64,000 nucleotides of DNA from Siphonodentalium dalli (taxonomy: Eukaryota > Mollusca > Scaphopoda > Gadilida > Siphonodentaliidae), in contig CP136064.1 in assembly GCA_032622095.1 (NCBI GenBank), positions 138,401,954 to 138,465,953 of the forward strand, given 5' to 3'. A program made the position numbers and the translations under genes. Every line of letters begins with the position of its first letter. Positions within the stretch are counted from its first letter, which is position 1. The notes under the pieces were generated by a model that searched no databases, was not told the origin of the DNA, and saw only the letters and a list, made by a program, of their open reading frames with translations. Below, in pieces: positions 33,300 through 45,189 of the stretch.

Positions 33300-34000
33300 C
33301 CATAACTTACGTGTATAAATGTACATGCACAAAATTGAGAGTTGGAAGGTTGGATTAATAATGTGTATGGTGAGTTTTCTTCATAATTTTCGACGCTGTT
33401 CGCAGTATAACAATTCCGTTCGCTTTATGATATTTATTCAGATAGTGATTCAAAGTTTATAACATACCAGTTGACTTTAGCGCTTGGTTAAACTAGATGT
33501 GATCTTTGTTACTAGATATATCTGATATATGTAGTTGAAATGTTAGATACGTATTTAAGCAGGGATGTGATAATTATTTATTGATTTAATTTGAAATAAT
33601 TTGTGAGGAGTTAATGGCCATTTTCTGATGTACTTATCAAGTTGAAATTTGAAATGTGTGTGGTTCAAACAAAGAGTCTACTTTGTCCCACATATTGAAT
33701 GTTTAACATTTTCAAACAATTATGTACCACCAATCAATTAGAGATATGTGGTACGTGTGTACAATTTTAGTACTTTTAGTATGTACATTCTGAATAATAC
33801 ATTCGACATAAATGTGTTGTAGAGACTCATAAAATGGCACCACTTATACTGTCTCCAACAATGATTTAGATATATGCAATATAAATTACCAATTATTAAA
33901 TTTACTTAAACACATATTGAGAAAGCATAAGCAAACAAAAAAGAATGTATTTATCAAGTGAATGTGTGAAAAATGTGTGGAATTGAGTCTATATATTCCA
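33300..34000. other. Unassigned AT-rich sequence
   Basis: No ORF, RNA gene or repeat recognised. Confidence 0.3.
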
Positions 34001-34003
34001 AAT

Positions 34004-34357
34004 ATATTGGTCTGTTTTACATTACTTTATATAGCCTCAAAGTTTGATGCTATGTAAAGTAATGTAAAACAGAAGTTCAAACAGTTATCAGTATTTAGCA
34101 CTGATTAGGCAAAATACAATCAATATAAACGTGTATTACTGATTAATGTTTACCATTTTTAGACAAATATACAGCACTATAGTCTGTTTATTCAAAAAAA
34201 TATTGGTCTGTCTTACACTACTTTACATAGCTTCAAAGTTTGAAGCTATATAAAGCAATGTAAAACAGAAGTTCAAACAGTTATCAGTATTTAGCACTGA
34301 TTAGGCAAAATACAATCAATATAAAGGTGTGTTACTGATTAATGTTTACATTTCTTG
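34004..34357 (+). repeat. Tandem duplication, period ~196 bp
   Basis: ATATTGGTCTGTTTTACATT starts copy 1 and ATATTGGTCTGTCTTACACT copy 2. Both contain a stem around TCAAAGTTTGAAGCTAT and the shared block GAAGTTCAAACAGTTATCAG. Divergence is small. Confidence 0.8.
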
Positions 34358-34439
34358 ATTAATGACACTTCTATGATAAATTCAAATAGTATCGTTATCA
34401 GACATTATGCAATGTTCTATTAAAATCTCCCGCAATAAA

Positions 34440-35175
34440 CTATTTAGGGGGTGGGTGTTCAAAAATGACCGGAAAAAAATTCCTGAAACAGGGGGGGGGG
34501 GGTGAAAAAAAAATTCCGGCACGTATGCCGGGGTGGGTGGGTGGTCAAAGCCACCAACAAGCATAAAAAAAAAAAAATTCCTGCTTGTTTTTTAGTGTTT
34601 TGGCAATGAGTTGGGCTTCAAAACCACTTTGAATGAGAGAAATGATGCAATTCTAACTGGTAAACTGACTGCAGGCAGTTATCGTGTTGTATTTGTTGCA
34701 AATTTTGAAATCCAAGATGGCCGCTGGCAGCCATGTTTTTTTGGACGAATGACCTCAAAATGACTCATTCCTATTTACATGTCCATGTTAACATCCATGA
34801 TAAATAGTATGCACAGAAATTCATATACAGCTGTTTACAGTGAATTTCCCCCCGCAAATCTCTGTTTTAGTGTTAAAAGGGGGGTGGGTGTCAAAAAATG
34901 GTCGGAAAAAACTGCCGTAAACGGAAAAAAAATTGGTGGTGGGGGTGGGTGGGTACAAAAAATGATCGAAAGGGAAAAAATGCCATACGTGCCTGAAATT
35001 GTTTTCCGACCCCCCCCCCCTGCCTGAAACGGAAAAAAAGGGTGGGTGTCCAAAATTGCTTGGAAAAAAAGACCGGAAACGGAAGAAATTGGGTGGGTGG
35101 GTGGTCCGAGGCCGGAAAAAATTAAAATGATCATACGTGCCTGGAAATTTGTTCCGACCCCCCCCTCCTGGGTTT
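34440..35175. repeat. GGGTGGGTG / CCGGAAAC repeat block
   Basis: Repeated GGGTGGGTGTC(C)AAAA, GACCGGAAACGGAAAAAA and ATACGTGCCTGAAA.. CCGACCCCCCCC motifs, including G and C homopolymers at 34490 and 35010. Frames of 80-120 codons on both strands are low-complexity proline- or glycine-rich translations. A family-1 fragment (34706-34806) is inserted in the middle. Confidence 0.7.
34706..34806 (+). repeat. Family-1 array fragment
   Basis: TTTTGAAATCCAAGATGGCC, GCAGCCATGTTTTTTTGGAC and TGTTAACATCCATGATAAAT match one half-unit of the 17-kb array. Confidence 0.8.
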
Positions 35176-35179
35176 CCTA

Positions 35180-36035
35180 GAAGCAATCTTAAAATGACTC
35201 TGCGATCTTTCTAACGGTGATAAAATTGCTAAAAATAGACAAACTAAGACCCATAACTCCGGAATGTTTTTTTTCGGACAAACCTGGTTTTCGAACTCGT
35301 CCGAGATATTGTTGCAAGAGTCTCATTTCGGCCAATTTGGCCGTTTATTTCATGGCTGCTTTTCATCTGACGTGTGTGTCGGGATAAATGATGTGGAGGA
35401 TTTATGTAAATGTTAGCCCAAACTACATTTCCAAGTAACGATGGTTTTGTTGTTTATTTTGAGGAATAATACCGCGTCAGATGAATTCAGCCCAAATATG
35501 TTAACAGTTGTCGTGTAAAACATTCGGCAGTAGGTTAGCGTTATTTAGTATTTGTGGATGTCCTTTAACATGGGAAAAATAGACTACTGCACTTGAACGA
35601 GCATGTGAATTTGTCGTTTTTAATGTATAGCAACTTGATAATCAATAACAGAGGCATTCTCTGTCAAATATGGTCGCTCTATTTACGGTATTAATTGCGG
35701 AACTTTCAAAAGTAAACTACGCGTAAACGGATACATACGGTAAATTATAGAAGGTGCCCTAATCGGCCTAATCGCCCCTGGGCCAACTCGCCCCAGTCGA
35801 CGTGTGTCAATTCGGTACCTACTATAACATGTACCCGAGGCTGGGTCCGATGTATACGGGTGTTATATAGCGTTTGGTCCGTTGTTTCTCAATGAATATT
35901 ATTGATATTTGGTGTATATGTCCGGGCTGGGACATGGAATAAAACAACGTTTGAATTGTTTTTAAATTTACAAATTTGTTGATTTTATTCATTTGTTTTT
36001 TCGTTCTGAAAACACACTATAAAGTGTATATAATA
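35180..36035. other. Mostly unassigned; GTCCGGGCTGGG repeat copy 2 at 35882-35985
   Basis: Apart from the dispersed repeat matching 27655-27785, nothing is recognised. Confidence 0.4.
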
Positions 36036-36037
36036 TA

Positions 36038-36345
36038 ATAACGAACACGAGACATACATAATTTATAAACTGTTAACAAAAGATATCAAATTCAATACAT
36101 GACAAAGATTACTCAGTGGAGTTTATAAAGTGAACATAAAAACATTGAGGTAAGAATCTTTTTAAGGAATGCAACTTTATTTAATGATAATAAACACATA
36201 AATTAAAATAACAAACATGAGACATACATGATTTACAAACTGTTAACAAAAGATATCAAACTCAATACATGACAAAGATGACTCAGTGAAGTTTATAAAG
36301 TGAACATAAAAATATTAAGGTAAGACTCTTTTTAAGCATTACTAA
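36038..36345 (+). repeat. Tandem duplication, period ~167 bp
   Basis: ACATACATAATTTATAAACT / ACATACATGATTTACAAACT begin two copies sharing GTTAACAAAAGATATCAAA, AATACATGACAAAGAT and GTTTATAAAGTGAACATAAA. Confidence 0.85.
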
Positions 36346-36379
36346 ACCTTTTAGCACAGACCACAGTCCACTTCACTCA

Positions 36380-36620
36380 TCCGATCATCACCAAACTTCA
36401 TATTTATCTTGATATTGATCTATCAGATGAGAGCTATCAAATATTTTTTTAATTTCATAGGAAAAAATGGTCGCCAGCGGCCATATTGCATTTACGTTAT
36501 ATGTTATCGCGTCATGTCGATATCTAGTATTACTTAGAAATTTCACCTTTCCAGATTCATAATTGCTCCATTGACTGTAACAGATGAAATTATTCCCCTC
36601 TTCGGATAGAGTGTCACTGA
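36380..36620. repeat. Diverged family-1-like unit
   Basis: CCAAACTTCATATTTATCTT, TGGTCGCCAGCGGCCAT and CTCCATTGACTGTAACA resemble sequences around 37530-37700 and 47880-48110. It appears to be a distant relative of the hairpin family-1 units. Confidence 0.5.
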
Positions 36621-36734
36621 AACTTTATTTTGTCAGACTGTCTGTATAATCACTCATTATATATGGCAATAATCTGTAATAAGATGTAGCACTCTTTTAT
36701 TTTATATTTACATGCAGTGCTGTTTTTATACAAC

Positions 36735-36965
36735 AAGTCTAATCCCCTCTAGTCTAATCATGTGATCGACCATACATCGCGCGAGGACCTGGTTGAATTA
36801 AGGGGGGTTTTATGGATCACTTCTGTCCTCAGGCTAGATTATACTTATGACATTTAATGGCATGTACTAACGTGGAGGGTTAGATATGCTTGAGAAACCA
36901 CCACTCTTTAATTCACACCAAGTTCTCAGCTGTCATGTTCGGATATTAGAACCCATAGCCATGAT
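36735..36965 (-). repeat. Relative of the 15219-15754 element core
   Basis: Inverted, it shares AGCTGAGAACTTGGTGTGAA, TCTCAAGCATATCTAACCCT and CATGCCATTAAATG with 15445-15560. Confidence 0.65.
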
Positions 36966-37865
36966 ATATGGTTTATTTTGTGTATACTATTAATATAGTT
37001 ATTTTCAGTACCTTTATATACCAGTACTGTGTATAACAATGCATATAAATTAATCCATGTATATTGATTCAACGGATTCAGTGGTTTTGTCCATCAGTCT
37101 ATCAAATTTGCGGGGAAAACATGGCCACAAGCAGTACACCCTGCTAAATTTCGAATTTGAATCAATTGGCGCACCCTGCAGCCAGCTTTTATTGGAGAAC
37201 TTTTCCTCATGTGGCTATTTTGGATCACCGCTAGATGTGAGCCATATTTTGTTCTCAAACTGTCCTTGTGAACACATCACTGCCAGCGGTGATTTAAATT
37301 TTACTATTTTTATGGCTAAATAATTTGGTTGATCCTACAGACGACACCCCATGTCCGATTGTCACCAGATTCCACAATGATCTTCTGGATAACCAGGGTG
37401 AGAGTAATCTAATTTTCCCGAATTTCGTTAAAAAACATCACCACAGGCAGCAATTTGGTATCTTACTGTTTGGTCCTATTTTGCATGACTGAATTGTTTA
37501 GCAACTGTACAGACATATCCCTCATCTGATAGTCACCAAACTTCATATTGATCTTCGGGCTGACAACTAGATGGGAACTATCGAATGCTTTGAATTTTTT
37601 TGGAAAACATTGTCGCCAGCAGTCGTCTTCTATTTTGGTTTTTATATACATGTATATCTCTTCATGCTGATAGCCAGTATTATGTAGGTACTTCAACTTT
37701 CCGTATTCCTGTCATCATTTGAAATATAAAAATTTACCTGATACATGCACCCTTCAAATTTTTTTTCGTCGTATCTATTTTAATGACCCGTATGGTAATA
37801 TTGATACAGATATATTTGTCAAACATTTCTTTGTACAATATACAGGTATTTAGTTTGTAACTAAA
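36966..37865. repeat. Diverged repeats with CACCAAACTTCATATTGATCTTC
   Basis: Three loose units (about 37070-37320, 37340-37440, 37490-37700) share phrases such as CATCTGATAGTCACCA, ATTGATCTTC and CGCCAGCAG. An 88-codon frame at 37057-37323 runs through one unit and is not taken as a gene. Confidence 0.4.
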
Positions 37866-37869
37866 TCTA

Positions 37870-38370
37870 GAAATATATAATAGTAGCTGGTGGACCCGAC
37901 TTCGCCCGGGATGTTCCCCTCTGATTTTCGGAGAATTGCGCGATTTAACCTTGAATTGACTATTTTAAAGGTGAAGGTCATGTCGGGGTCACGATTTTAC
38001 CCGTCCAAAACACTCCCCGGACAAAAGTGACGACAAAAGTACCCGTCGAAATCCGCCCGGCTTTACCCGATTTGACCTTGAATTGACAATTTTGAATGTC
38101 AAGATCAGGTCAGTGTCATGATTTGACCCACCCGAAACACTCCTGGGACAAAAGTAACAGTAGGTATCAAATTTCGTTGAAATACTTTCGTTTTACCAGA
38201 TTTGACCTTGAATTGATCTTTTTGAATGTCAAAGTCAGGTCGGGATCAAGACTTGACCCGTCCAAAATACTCCCTGGAAATAATTTCCCCTAGGTATCAA
38301 ATTTCGTCAAATCTGTCCGGCAGTTTTCCCGGCCATAGCTAACAGACAAACAGACAGACAAATGTTCAAA
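37870..38370 (+). repeat. Three-copy ~125-bp array with TTTGACCTTGAATTGA
   Basis: CGATTTGACCTTGAATTGAC recurs at about 37941, 38068 and 38200, each followed by GAATGTCAA.. and GACCCGTCCAAAACACTCC. It starts with TAGCTGGTGGACCCGACTTC and ends in CAGACAAACAGACAGACAAA, a head and tail phrase common to the next element. Confidence 0.75.
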
Positions 38371-38384
38371 ATATATATTAAACT

Positions 38385-38735
38385 AGCTGATGTACTCGAC
38401 TTCGTTCGGGCTATAGTTAGAGATTTGTTTGTGATCGCCTCCAGTATATACAGCGTCTGGCCAAACTATTGTTCAATTGGTCCAGAAACATGCCTATATC
38501 AGCATGTTCGAGAACATGGTCCCACGTGAAATTGGACCCGTCCATATCTCCCGGGATCGAAGTAGTCCTACACACAAATGTTTAGTCGGATCGGTCAAGG
38601 TCCAGAAACATGCCTATGAGCGAGGTCAAGTTGACACGTTAAATACCAAATTCGAGCAGTGTTAGAGTCTATAACACATACACACATGCATTCATGCATA
38701 CACACATACATACAGACAGGTGTTCCAAAATGTAT
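38385..38735 (+). repeat. Related element with TAGCTGATG.. head and CAGACAG.. tail
   Basis: AACTAGCTGATGTACTCGAC begins it and ACATACAGACAGGTGTTCCA ends it. GGTCCAGAAACATGCCTAT occurs twice (38478, 38599), ~121 bp apart. No protein seen. Confidence 0.6.
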
Positions 38736-38759
38736 AATCGATAGCTACAACAATTCTAT

Positions 38760-39084
38760 GGTAGATAGTTCACGGCCGACCTGATGCATGCATCTTAGTT
38801 TTCTTGTATACCAAATATTGTTGAAATTGGTTAATATTTGCGTGAGTTATCGTGCTAACGGTGAAAACATTAACTAAAAACCATCTAAGATGGATAACTC
38901 TTGTAAAAAAGTTAAGACGTGACCCATTTTCTACAGGCAGTAAATAGTCATTGGGAGCAACTGCCAGACCAAAATTTTTTGAATCCGTTGACAAATGTCA
39001 AAGTTATGAGGCATTCTTTATGTCCGCCCGCCCGCCAACCATCGTCAAACCATAAGTCGAGTTTTTGAAAAACTCGACTAAAAA
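38760..39084 (+). repeat. Hairpin family 3
   Basis: A core of ~240 bp (CCAAATATTGTTGAAATTGG etc.) runs into GTCCGCCCGCCCGCCAACCA and a perfect hairpin AGTCGAGTTTTT|G|AAAAACTCGACT at 39055-39079, then AAAAA. The architecture parallels families 1 and 2: core, CGTCC-like run, CCAT-like spacer, hairpin, A-rich tail. Confidence 0.65.
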
Positions 39085-39099
39085 GGAGTGTAAAAAATG

Positions 39100-39640
39100 A
39101 GCAGTAAAGGATTTCCGCCTAAAAGATTGATGAAATATTCTCAAAGTTCAAGGCCGACAAACGTAATTGTTATCAGTTGGACATTTTCCAGCCTAAGTGG
39201 GGGTGTCAGGTTTGAAATTTCCAACTCTCTAGGAAGGCTTGAGGCTAGTCTAGATGCTAGGATTTTGCGATTTTCTTATTCAGATTTCTAAATGTTCGCA
39301 CACCGGGCCGAACCATGTTCGGCCCGGTGTGTCCTGGTCCCTCCCCCTTGTATGGTCAATACAAAACTGCTAATTTTGGTTAAACTTGTGGACTGAAATG
39401 GTCACCAGTTGGAGAAATTTCCAACACTAGGATAGGCCAGTCCAGATGATAGGATTTGCGATTTTCTTGTATAGTTTTCCAAATTTTCTCACAGAACAAC
39501 CATGGTCACCCCGGTGTGTCCTGCTTTCTTGTCCGTAGCCGTGTGAATTTTTCTGGAGTTAGACCACTAGATGTTAGGATTTATGTAATTTTTCAGGTTT
39601 AAATATCTGAATGTTCTCATAACGGGAATATAGTAGACAA
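39100..39640 (+). repeat. ~190-bp tandem units with GATGATAGGATTTGCGATTTTC
   Basis: Three diverged units share GATGATAGGATTTTGCGA-like words, TTCCAAATTTTCTCACA and GGTGTGTCCTG. The first contains the palindrome at 39299-39331. Confidence 0.65.
39299..39331. repeat. Perfect 15-bp-arm palindrome
   Basis: CACACCGGGCCGAAC-CAT-GTTCGGCCCGGTGTG, a fully complementary GC-rich hairpin with a 3-base loop. The corresponding place in the next unit (about 39488-39520) has lost the left arm. Confidence 0.85.
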
Positions 39641-41150
39641 TGGTTTATGATGAATATAGAGCATATTAGGCTTGAGCACTGATACGCAAGGGGGTGCAAA
39701 TGGAATTATGCAAAACTTGTGTTTTTGTCTGATTCAAGGGGAGGGGGTGCAATTATAATTTCCGAATGTGGACACCCCCCAACGGAGACCCTCTAGCCAC
39801 GCCACGTCCCTGTCACCGGTGCACCGGTGTATCGTGAATCAGGTTACACACAACTAATTATTTTCCATAGGCGACAGTGTTAACTAAAAGTCCCGCAGGC
39901 CATGGGTTTGACCTATTTGAACTTCAAGTGGTCAATTTTCCCTTAGAACGTCATCCTCTGCACCAGTATGTGACAACAAACGCGCCCTTTTCGGTATTTT
40001 TTTCAAACGATAATCTTGCATTTCCACAACTACCCCATTTACTGCACAACAATCAGCAGCATAAAAATACCCAGACCCCTTCCGTAACTTCTGGACACCA
40101 CCAGACTCTTCCTGGACATCTAAACATACACGATCGCCATATTTACGTAGGTTATGATTTTCTGTTCCCGATTAGGGATATTTCCCTCAATGATAATCAA
40201 CCAATCAGCAGCCAGAATTTTTTTTAATGCTGACTCGAGTTGTTTGTAACCATCAGAGTTCTACGATACACGCACCGGTTCCATAGCCAAACAATCTCGA
40301 ATCGCGATACACAATTTTGTTTATCTATTATCCATTATTCGTTCTTTAAAATTGCTATATTCACGCCGGAGAATAAGAATTAAATACAACGGCACGCAAA
40401 GAAGCATGATCAAGTCGTTCTAATTCAAAGCGCCTGTTAAATAGGTCAGCCACCTGTTCGTCGGTCATGCGCGTGGGCGTTGTCATTTTTGTGTAAAGAT
40501 TGATATACCATTGTCACCGTTGGCACACAGAAGAGTTTGTTCATAGAAATGACGTCGCCAAAAGGCTCAAAATGTACGTCGTGCTAACCATTTGTCATTC
40601 TTCGGACTTGAACTGCATATTAGAGAATTAAATCACTCCCATTAACAGTCACCGATACCCAATTGACATAAACGTGTCTCATCGCAAGACTCGTAGTAAA
40701 CCGCGTCAATACAGACAGCGTTCCGAACTTCCGACGTGGTATTTTTGGATTACTCCCCTGGACTGTATGTAAACGTGGTATGTGTTTGTACTTGAAAGTC
40801 GTGTAATCCCATATGACCTTGGCCTTAAATAAAACATTCCAATGAACTGAAGTAGCTGGTATTGAAGGATTAATCAAATGAATGAACAATTAAATAATGA
40901 CTATGATTGAATATATGTTTTTTTTTCAACCAATTCATGAATTCCATATGAAGGGCTGCATCCAGAAATACTAGGGTGTCTTATCTAGATACCTATTGTA
41001 TAGCGACCCGCATATCGCGATACGTATCGTATCGCGACACTGGGCGTACCTCCCATCCCCTAATTAAAATAAACTTGCTCCTACTAATCTAATGGCAAAA
41101 TACTATGAAAATGAAATGAGTGTAATTATATAATTACTAAATATTAATAA
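39641..41150. other. Mostly unassigned; no supported gene
   Basis: Frames at 39877-40227 (plus, 116 codons) and 40620-40889 (minus, 89 codons) have no recognisable domain. Short palindromes such as ATCGCGATACGTATCG (~41012) are present. Confidence 0.3.
40361..40486 (-). CDS. Very small ORF, possible relic
   Basis: The minus-strand ATG at 40486 opens MTTPTRMTDEQVADLFNRRF and continues through ELERLDHASLRAVVFN to a TGA at 40361. The 41 residues are charged and amphipathic, unlike the repeat translations nearby, with an in-frame stop shortly upstream. No homologue is known to me. It may equally be chance. Confidence 0.12.
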   Translation of the reverse strand: MTTPTRMTDEQVADLFNRRFELERLDHASLRAVVFNSYSPA

Positions 41151-42439
41151 ATTCATACCATATTTAAAGAGCTCCTTCTTCTGTTTAGGAGGTTCATCTG
41201 GAATAAGAAATAAGTGAAAGGATGTGATATATAAAGTTTCAAGTTAATGCGTGTCAATGCATTCTCCAGTAATATGCGCAGCATAAAACTTTCTGTGCCA
41301 GTGCATTCTATTATAAGCACCAAAATTATCAGCATTATTGAAGCAAGACAGAGTGGAGAATCTCATATACAAAATATGGTACCAATCGCTCCATGCGCAA
41401 TGTATGAGTACACATAATAATAGCGGTAATTTTTCTCAACAGCATCAGTTTGCCCTACCAACATCATAGCAATTCAGCAGCCCCAAACATAATAGGAAAT
41501 AAAAAATGTTTGATTTATGGCAGCATGTGTAAATTTTAACTTTAATCAAACCCACATTCAAACTAAAAAATTTGTATTTTGGGCTGAGAAACAAAAAATT
41601 GGTTCCTAAGGGCACTACTTGTCAATGACAATTTAGTATAGAAACGATTATATTTTACTCATATCTCCTAACATGAGGAGCTACTAACATGACTCATCAT
41701 CAGATTCGATCGACTCAGATTCAGACTCGCTCGACTCGGCCACGTATCGGGGATTTCTCTGTCAAAGCAAAACATCAACATGATATTATCATTAAAAGGC
41801 AACCGACTAATGGGACATTGCATAATGTCACTAACGAGACACAAATTCAATCAAGCACAAATGAGTTTTTAACCATAACTATATAGAAAACCACTTATAA
41901 TTATATATATAATTTCTCTTTCATTATTTTATAATAAAAGATGCCAAACAATAATTTATCTCCAAATAGTTACCAAATAACATGGCAGTGGTGATAAATG
42001 GCTTCACTGTTGTATAGATGGCTAGCAGCCTACTGCATATAAAGGCAAACTAATATCCTAATATGTTGAAAGTAATGTCCCAGGCGTAATTATAAGCAAT
42101 CAACACATTTTTGTGTTGCATTTATGGGCTTATAAAATTGTAAGTGGCTGAACAACATGCTTGGTATAAATTAACTTCTAAATCATAGAATGGATGATGG
42201 TGAATAGAATGACCAAACTGTGAACCTATAACATGGGATAAATAGCAAACTATGTCCAAAAAAAAGTCTCCAAATGTCAAACACCTAACAGAATATGTTA
42301 TTAGTCGGTTGTTTCCATATTGGCGGACTTTTTTTTTTTTACTTATTGGCCGTGTTTCCACTTATTTGCCAACTTTTTTTTACTAGTTGGCCGCGTTTTC
42401 TACTTATTGGACAACTTTTTGTTAATTGTTATTTGCAGA
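41151..42439. other. Unassigned AT-rich sequence with minor repeats
   Basis: CTGTGCCAGTGCATTCTATT at ~41295 is a fragment of the palindrome family at 46057. ACTTATTGGCCGTG and ACTTTTTTTT words alternate at 42320-42420. No gene. Confidence 0.35.
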
Positions 42440-42570
42440 CTTTCATTTTTAGAAAATGTAGTCGCGCAGAGTCCTGCCCGCCGGGTTTTGGCCAGGCGCG
42501 CGGTTTCTATCAAGATAAATAAACAGCGGAAATACATTCATAAATGCCGCGTAAATTGAATAAAATAGAA
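42440..42570 (-). repeat. Dispersed repeat with CGATAGAAACCGCGCG core, copy 2 (inverted)
   Basis: Reverse complement of the copy at 25437-25570 with ~85-90 percent visible agreement by eye. The small frames crossing it are not genes. Confidence 0.7.
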
Positions 42571-43109
42571 TATAAACTCAAAACCCAACTTTCGTTTTCT
42601 CTTTCCACTTTCCCTATCCACTTTCCCTTCACCAATATCAAATGAAATTTTCGCATTTTTTGCGCCATTCCTGCCTTGTTCATATGTGTCTAAAATTTTG
42701 AAATAGAACATTAAATAGATATCATGTGTTTACTGCAGTGTTCCAAATATCAGCACCTTAATAGACTACTGTCAGGTATCTGGTCTACTCGTACAAAAAA
42801 TAATTAGTAACTAGTAATTTATAATAAGAGCATTTCTAGGGAGTGGCAAAATATGCCCTTTAGTCATTTTGAGATGTACTACCACAAAAACAATAACAAT
42901 TTGAGATTACAAAGACTATCTGATACTCCCTGTTGGATTTTCCAAGGACATGTCACTACCAATTATATTAATAAAATAGAAAATAAAAAGGATAACTGTT
43001 AACTTTGGAGATGAGAAAGTTGAATTGCATCTGTGAACCATGACGTAAACAACTATAAAATATATCTGGCCGGTACAGGGGGGGGGGGGGGTTTCTGGGC
43101 ACGTATGCA

Positions 43110-43313
43110 GTAGTACCCACCCACCACCCCATTCCGCGACCCATAGTATCTTATGTGCCGCATGCGCCCCTAGGTATGTAGTACCCACCCACCACCCTAT
43201 CCCGCCACATATAATATATTATGCGCCGCAGGTACCCCTATGTATGTAGTACCCACCAACCACCCCACCCCGCCACTCATAATATCTTATGCGCCGCAGG
43301 CGCCCCTAGGTAT
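43110..43313 (+). repeat. Three-copy 68-bp tandem repeat
   Basis: Units start GTAGTACCCACCCACCACCC at 43110, 43178 and 43246, exactly 68 bp apart, and contain TCTTATGCGCCGCAGGCGCC. A G tract (43079-43091) precedes the array. Confidence 0.9.
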
Positions 43314-43654
43314 GTACAGATTTTGTTTGACTGTTTTTGCAATGGGTATGGCTTAAAACACATTAGAACCCTAATTTTGTGGCGACGTGGAGTATGTATT
43401 TATTATACAAACATTTGAACAATGTCTATGTTACCATGATCTGTCGCTTGGCAATGTGAACAATGGCCTTGATAGCGGTTGGCCGAATGTAAATATATGC
43501 ATGCATGTATAAGCGTAATTGTGTAATCAACCGTTCATAATATATGTAAACTCAGCAAAGTAGACCTCTTGTATTTCCTATGAACTGTGGTTTAGATTAA
43601 ACTTGGGAGTCGTACTATTTTTCGATCAGTTTAATCTCAATATCTCTGAGGCCA

Positions 43655-43925
43655 GTTTTATACGTCGAGCCAGACATGGGTCGCGCCATCCTAATTAGTG
43701 TGAAAATGACAAAGTCCAAGATAGCGCGACTGGAGCACGACGTATAAAACCAACTGGCACGTCAGAATTTCTGGGGCTCGACGCTGTTTTATACGACGCG
43801 CTAAACACGGGTCCCGCTAGGTAGGCAGTTGTTATCGGCCGGCTAAGGAAGGTTCGATTATTGACCTTGACATGACATGACCTTTCGTGACGGAAGTAAA
43901 ATTTATATTTCGCGCATGCGCTATG
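43655..43925 (+). repeat. GACGCTGTTTTATACGACG repeat, copy 1
   Basis: GCTCGACGCTGTTTTATACG, AGCCAGACATGGGTCGCGC and GGCAGTTGTTATCGGCCGGC match 60285-60510 in inverse order. Inverted GTATAAAAC/GTTTTATAC words suggest a foldback structure. It lies just upstream of the small ORF at 43950. Confidence 0.75.
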
Positions 43926-43949
43926 TGCAATTTTTCGTACTTGCGTAAA

Positions 43950-44161
43950 ATGAAGCAAACAAAGTTTTTCATCTTACTGAATTCAAACTTAATTGATTAG
44001 AACACGTATTTGAATTATCAGAGTTTACCGAAATTGAATGTGGTATTGAGTGGGAACGTTACATCCTTCCATATGAATTCAACGACTATTGGCTGATGAA
44101 CTGGTTAAAATTCGATTTGAATCGAAGTTCGAGTGACAGTGACGATGACCGTAAATCGTGA
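43950..44161 (+). pseudogene. Small frameshifted acidic ORF of unknown function
   Basis: ATG at 43950 opens 16 codons (MKQTKFFILLNSNLID) to a TAG at 43998-44000. A second frame starting at 44000 runs 53 codons to TGA at 44161: EHVFELSEFTEIECGIEWER, then YILPYEFNDYWLMNWL, and an acidic Ser/Asp tail (SSSDSDDD). The two parts read smoothly if joined by one frameshift. Alternatively GATTAG at 43995-44000 is a splice acceptor and the second frame is a terminal exon. Composition is protein-like and unlike neighbouring repeats. I recognise no domain. Confidence 0.3.
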
Positions 44162-45185
44162 TATTGACATTCACATTGTTAATGTTGTTGACATTTTTGA
44201 TTGAATTTTGTTAGCGGCAACACTCGGGTCTCAACGAGAGAAATTGAGCAACCTTTTACATCAGCGAACATGCTCACACGAAGAAAACCACAGTGTTCAC
44301 AAGTGATCTACTAATGTTTTCAAATGCAAGTGACTACTGGAACACAACAACAACAACAACAACACTCAAGACACAAGTCTCAACACTGACAACAGTGTGT
44401 ATAGCAACGCCAACAGAATGAAAATGTACCAACTACACTGTTGAATTTGACAATACTATTATAATTAAGATTTGGACTGCATTGGTCTTAAGTCAAGCTG
44501 GAGTACATATTCAATTGCAATGGAATTATGGGTGTACAAGTGCCAAAAGACTCAATAGTTTATTTACAGTTACTAGTACTACCACTACTGCCTGATGAAT
44601 AAATCCAGTGATTTTCAGTTCTATTTCATCATTGGAAAAGATGCAACACCGTTCACTCAGCTTCAACAAATACGAGTTCCACTGTTGAGAATGACCGTCA
44701 CCATGGACTGTCAAAATGAAACACCAGACTGACCAAATTCTTCAATTGTTGAATAAATCATGTACTACATGTTATATGATATGATGTAGTAGATATCCAT
44801 ATAAATGAATAATTTCTTCTTTGACTGCCACCCCATAAAATCAATCCAGCATAACCTTGGGGACCTACACGAAACATACATATTACATATATAAATTCAA
44901 AAGAGAAAGTTTAAAGTTAAACATGTATATTGAGAGTCCCAACACACTAACCAGTAACCAGATATGTTTTTATACTATAATTACTACAGCAAAAGTAAAA
45001 CAATTTTGGGAAACAAATTTACAATTTCTTTTGTACTTTAATTTGAAGCATTTCACTGTTCAGGCTCTAACTTGAACCTGGTAATTGTTTGCTTAAATCA
45101 TGTCGCAAGGATTAATTAGACAAATAAATACACAATGGGTAGATATATTCGAACTATATATGCATCAGATAAAATGATTTAAGCG
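44162..45185. other. Unassigned; contains an (AAC)n run
   Basis: AACACAACAACAACAACAAC at 44340-44362 is a short microsatellite. Nothing else is recognised. Confidence 0.4.
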
Positions 45186-45189
45186 TTTC

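Noticed and set aside
33017-33358. 113-codon frame with a YIYIYI run
   Set aside because: It is a read-through of a pure (TA)n microsatellite.
34779-35186. Proline- or glycine-rich proteins on both strands
   Set aside because: Low-complexity translations of a GGGTGGGTG / CCGGAAA repeat block with homopolymers.
39877-40227. 116-codon plus-strand frame as a gene
   Set aside because: No domain, no support from context; His/Asn/Pro-rich composition typical of chance frames.
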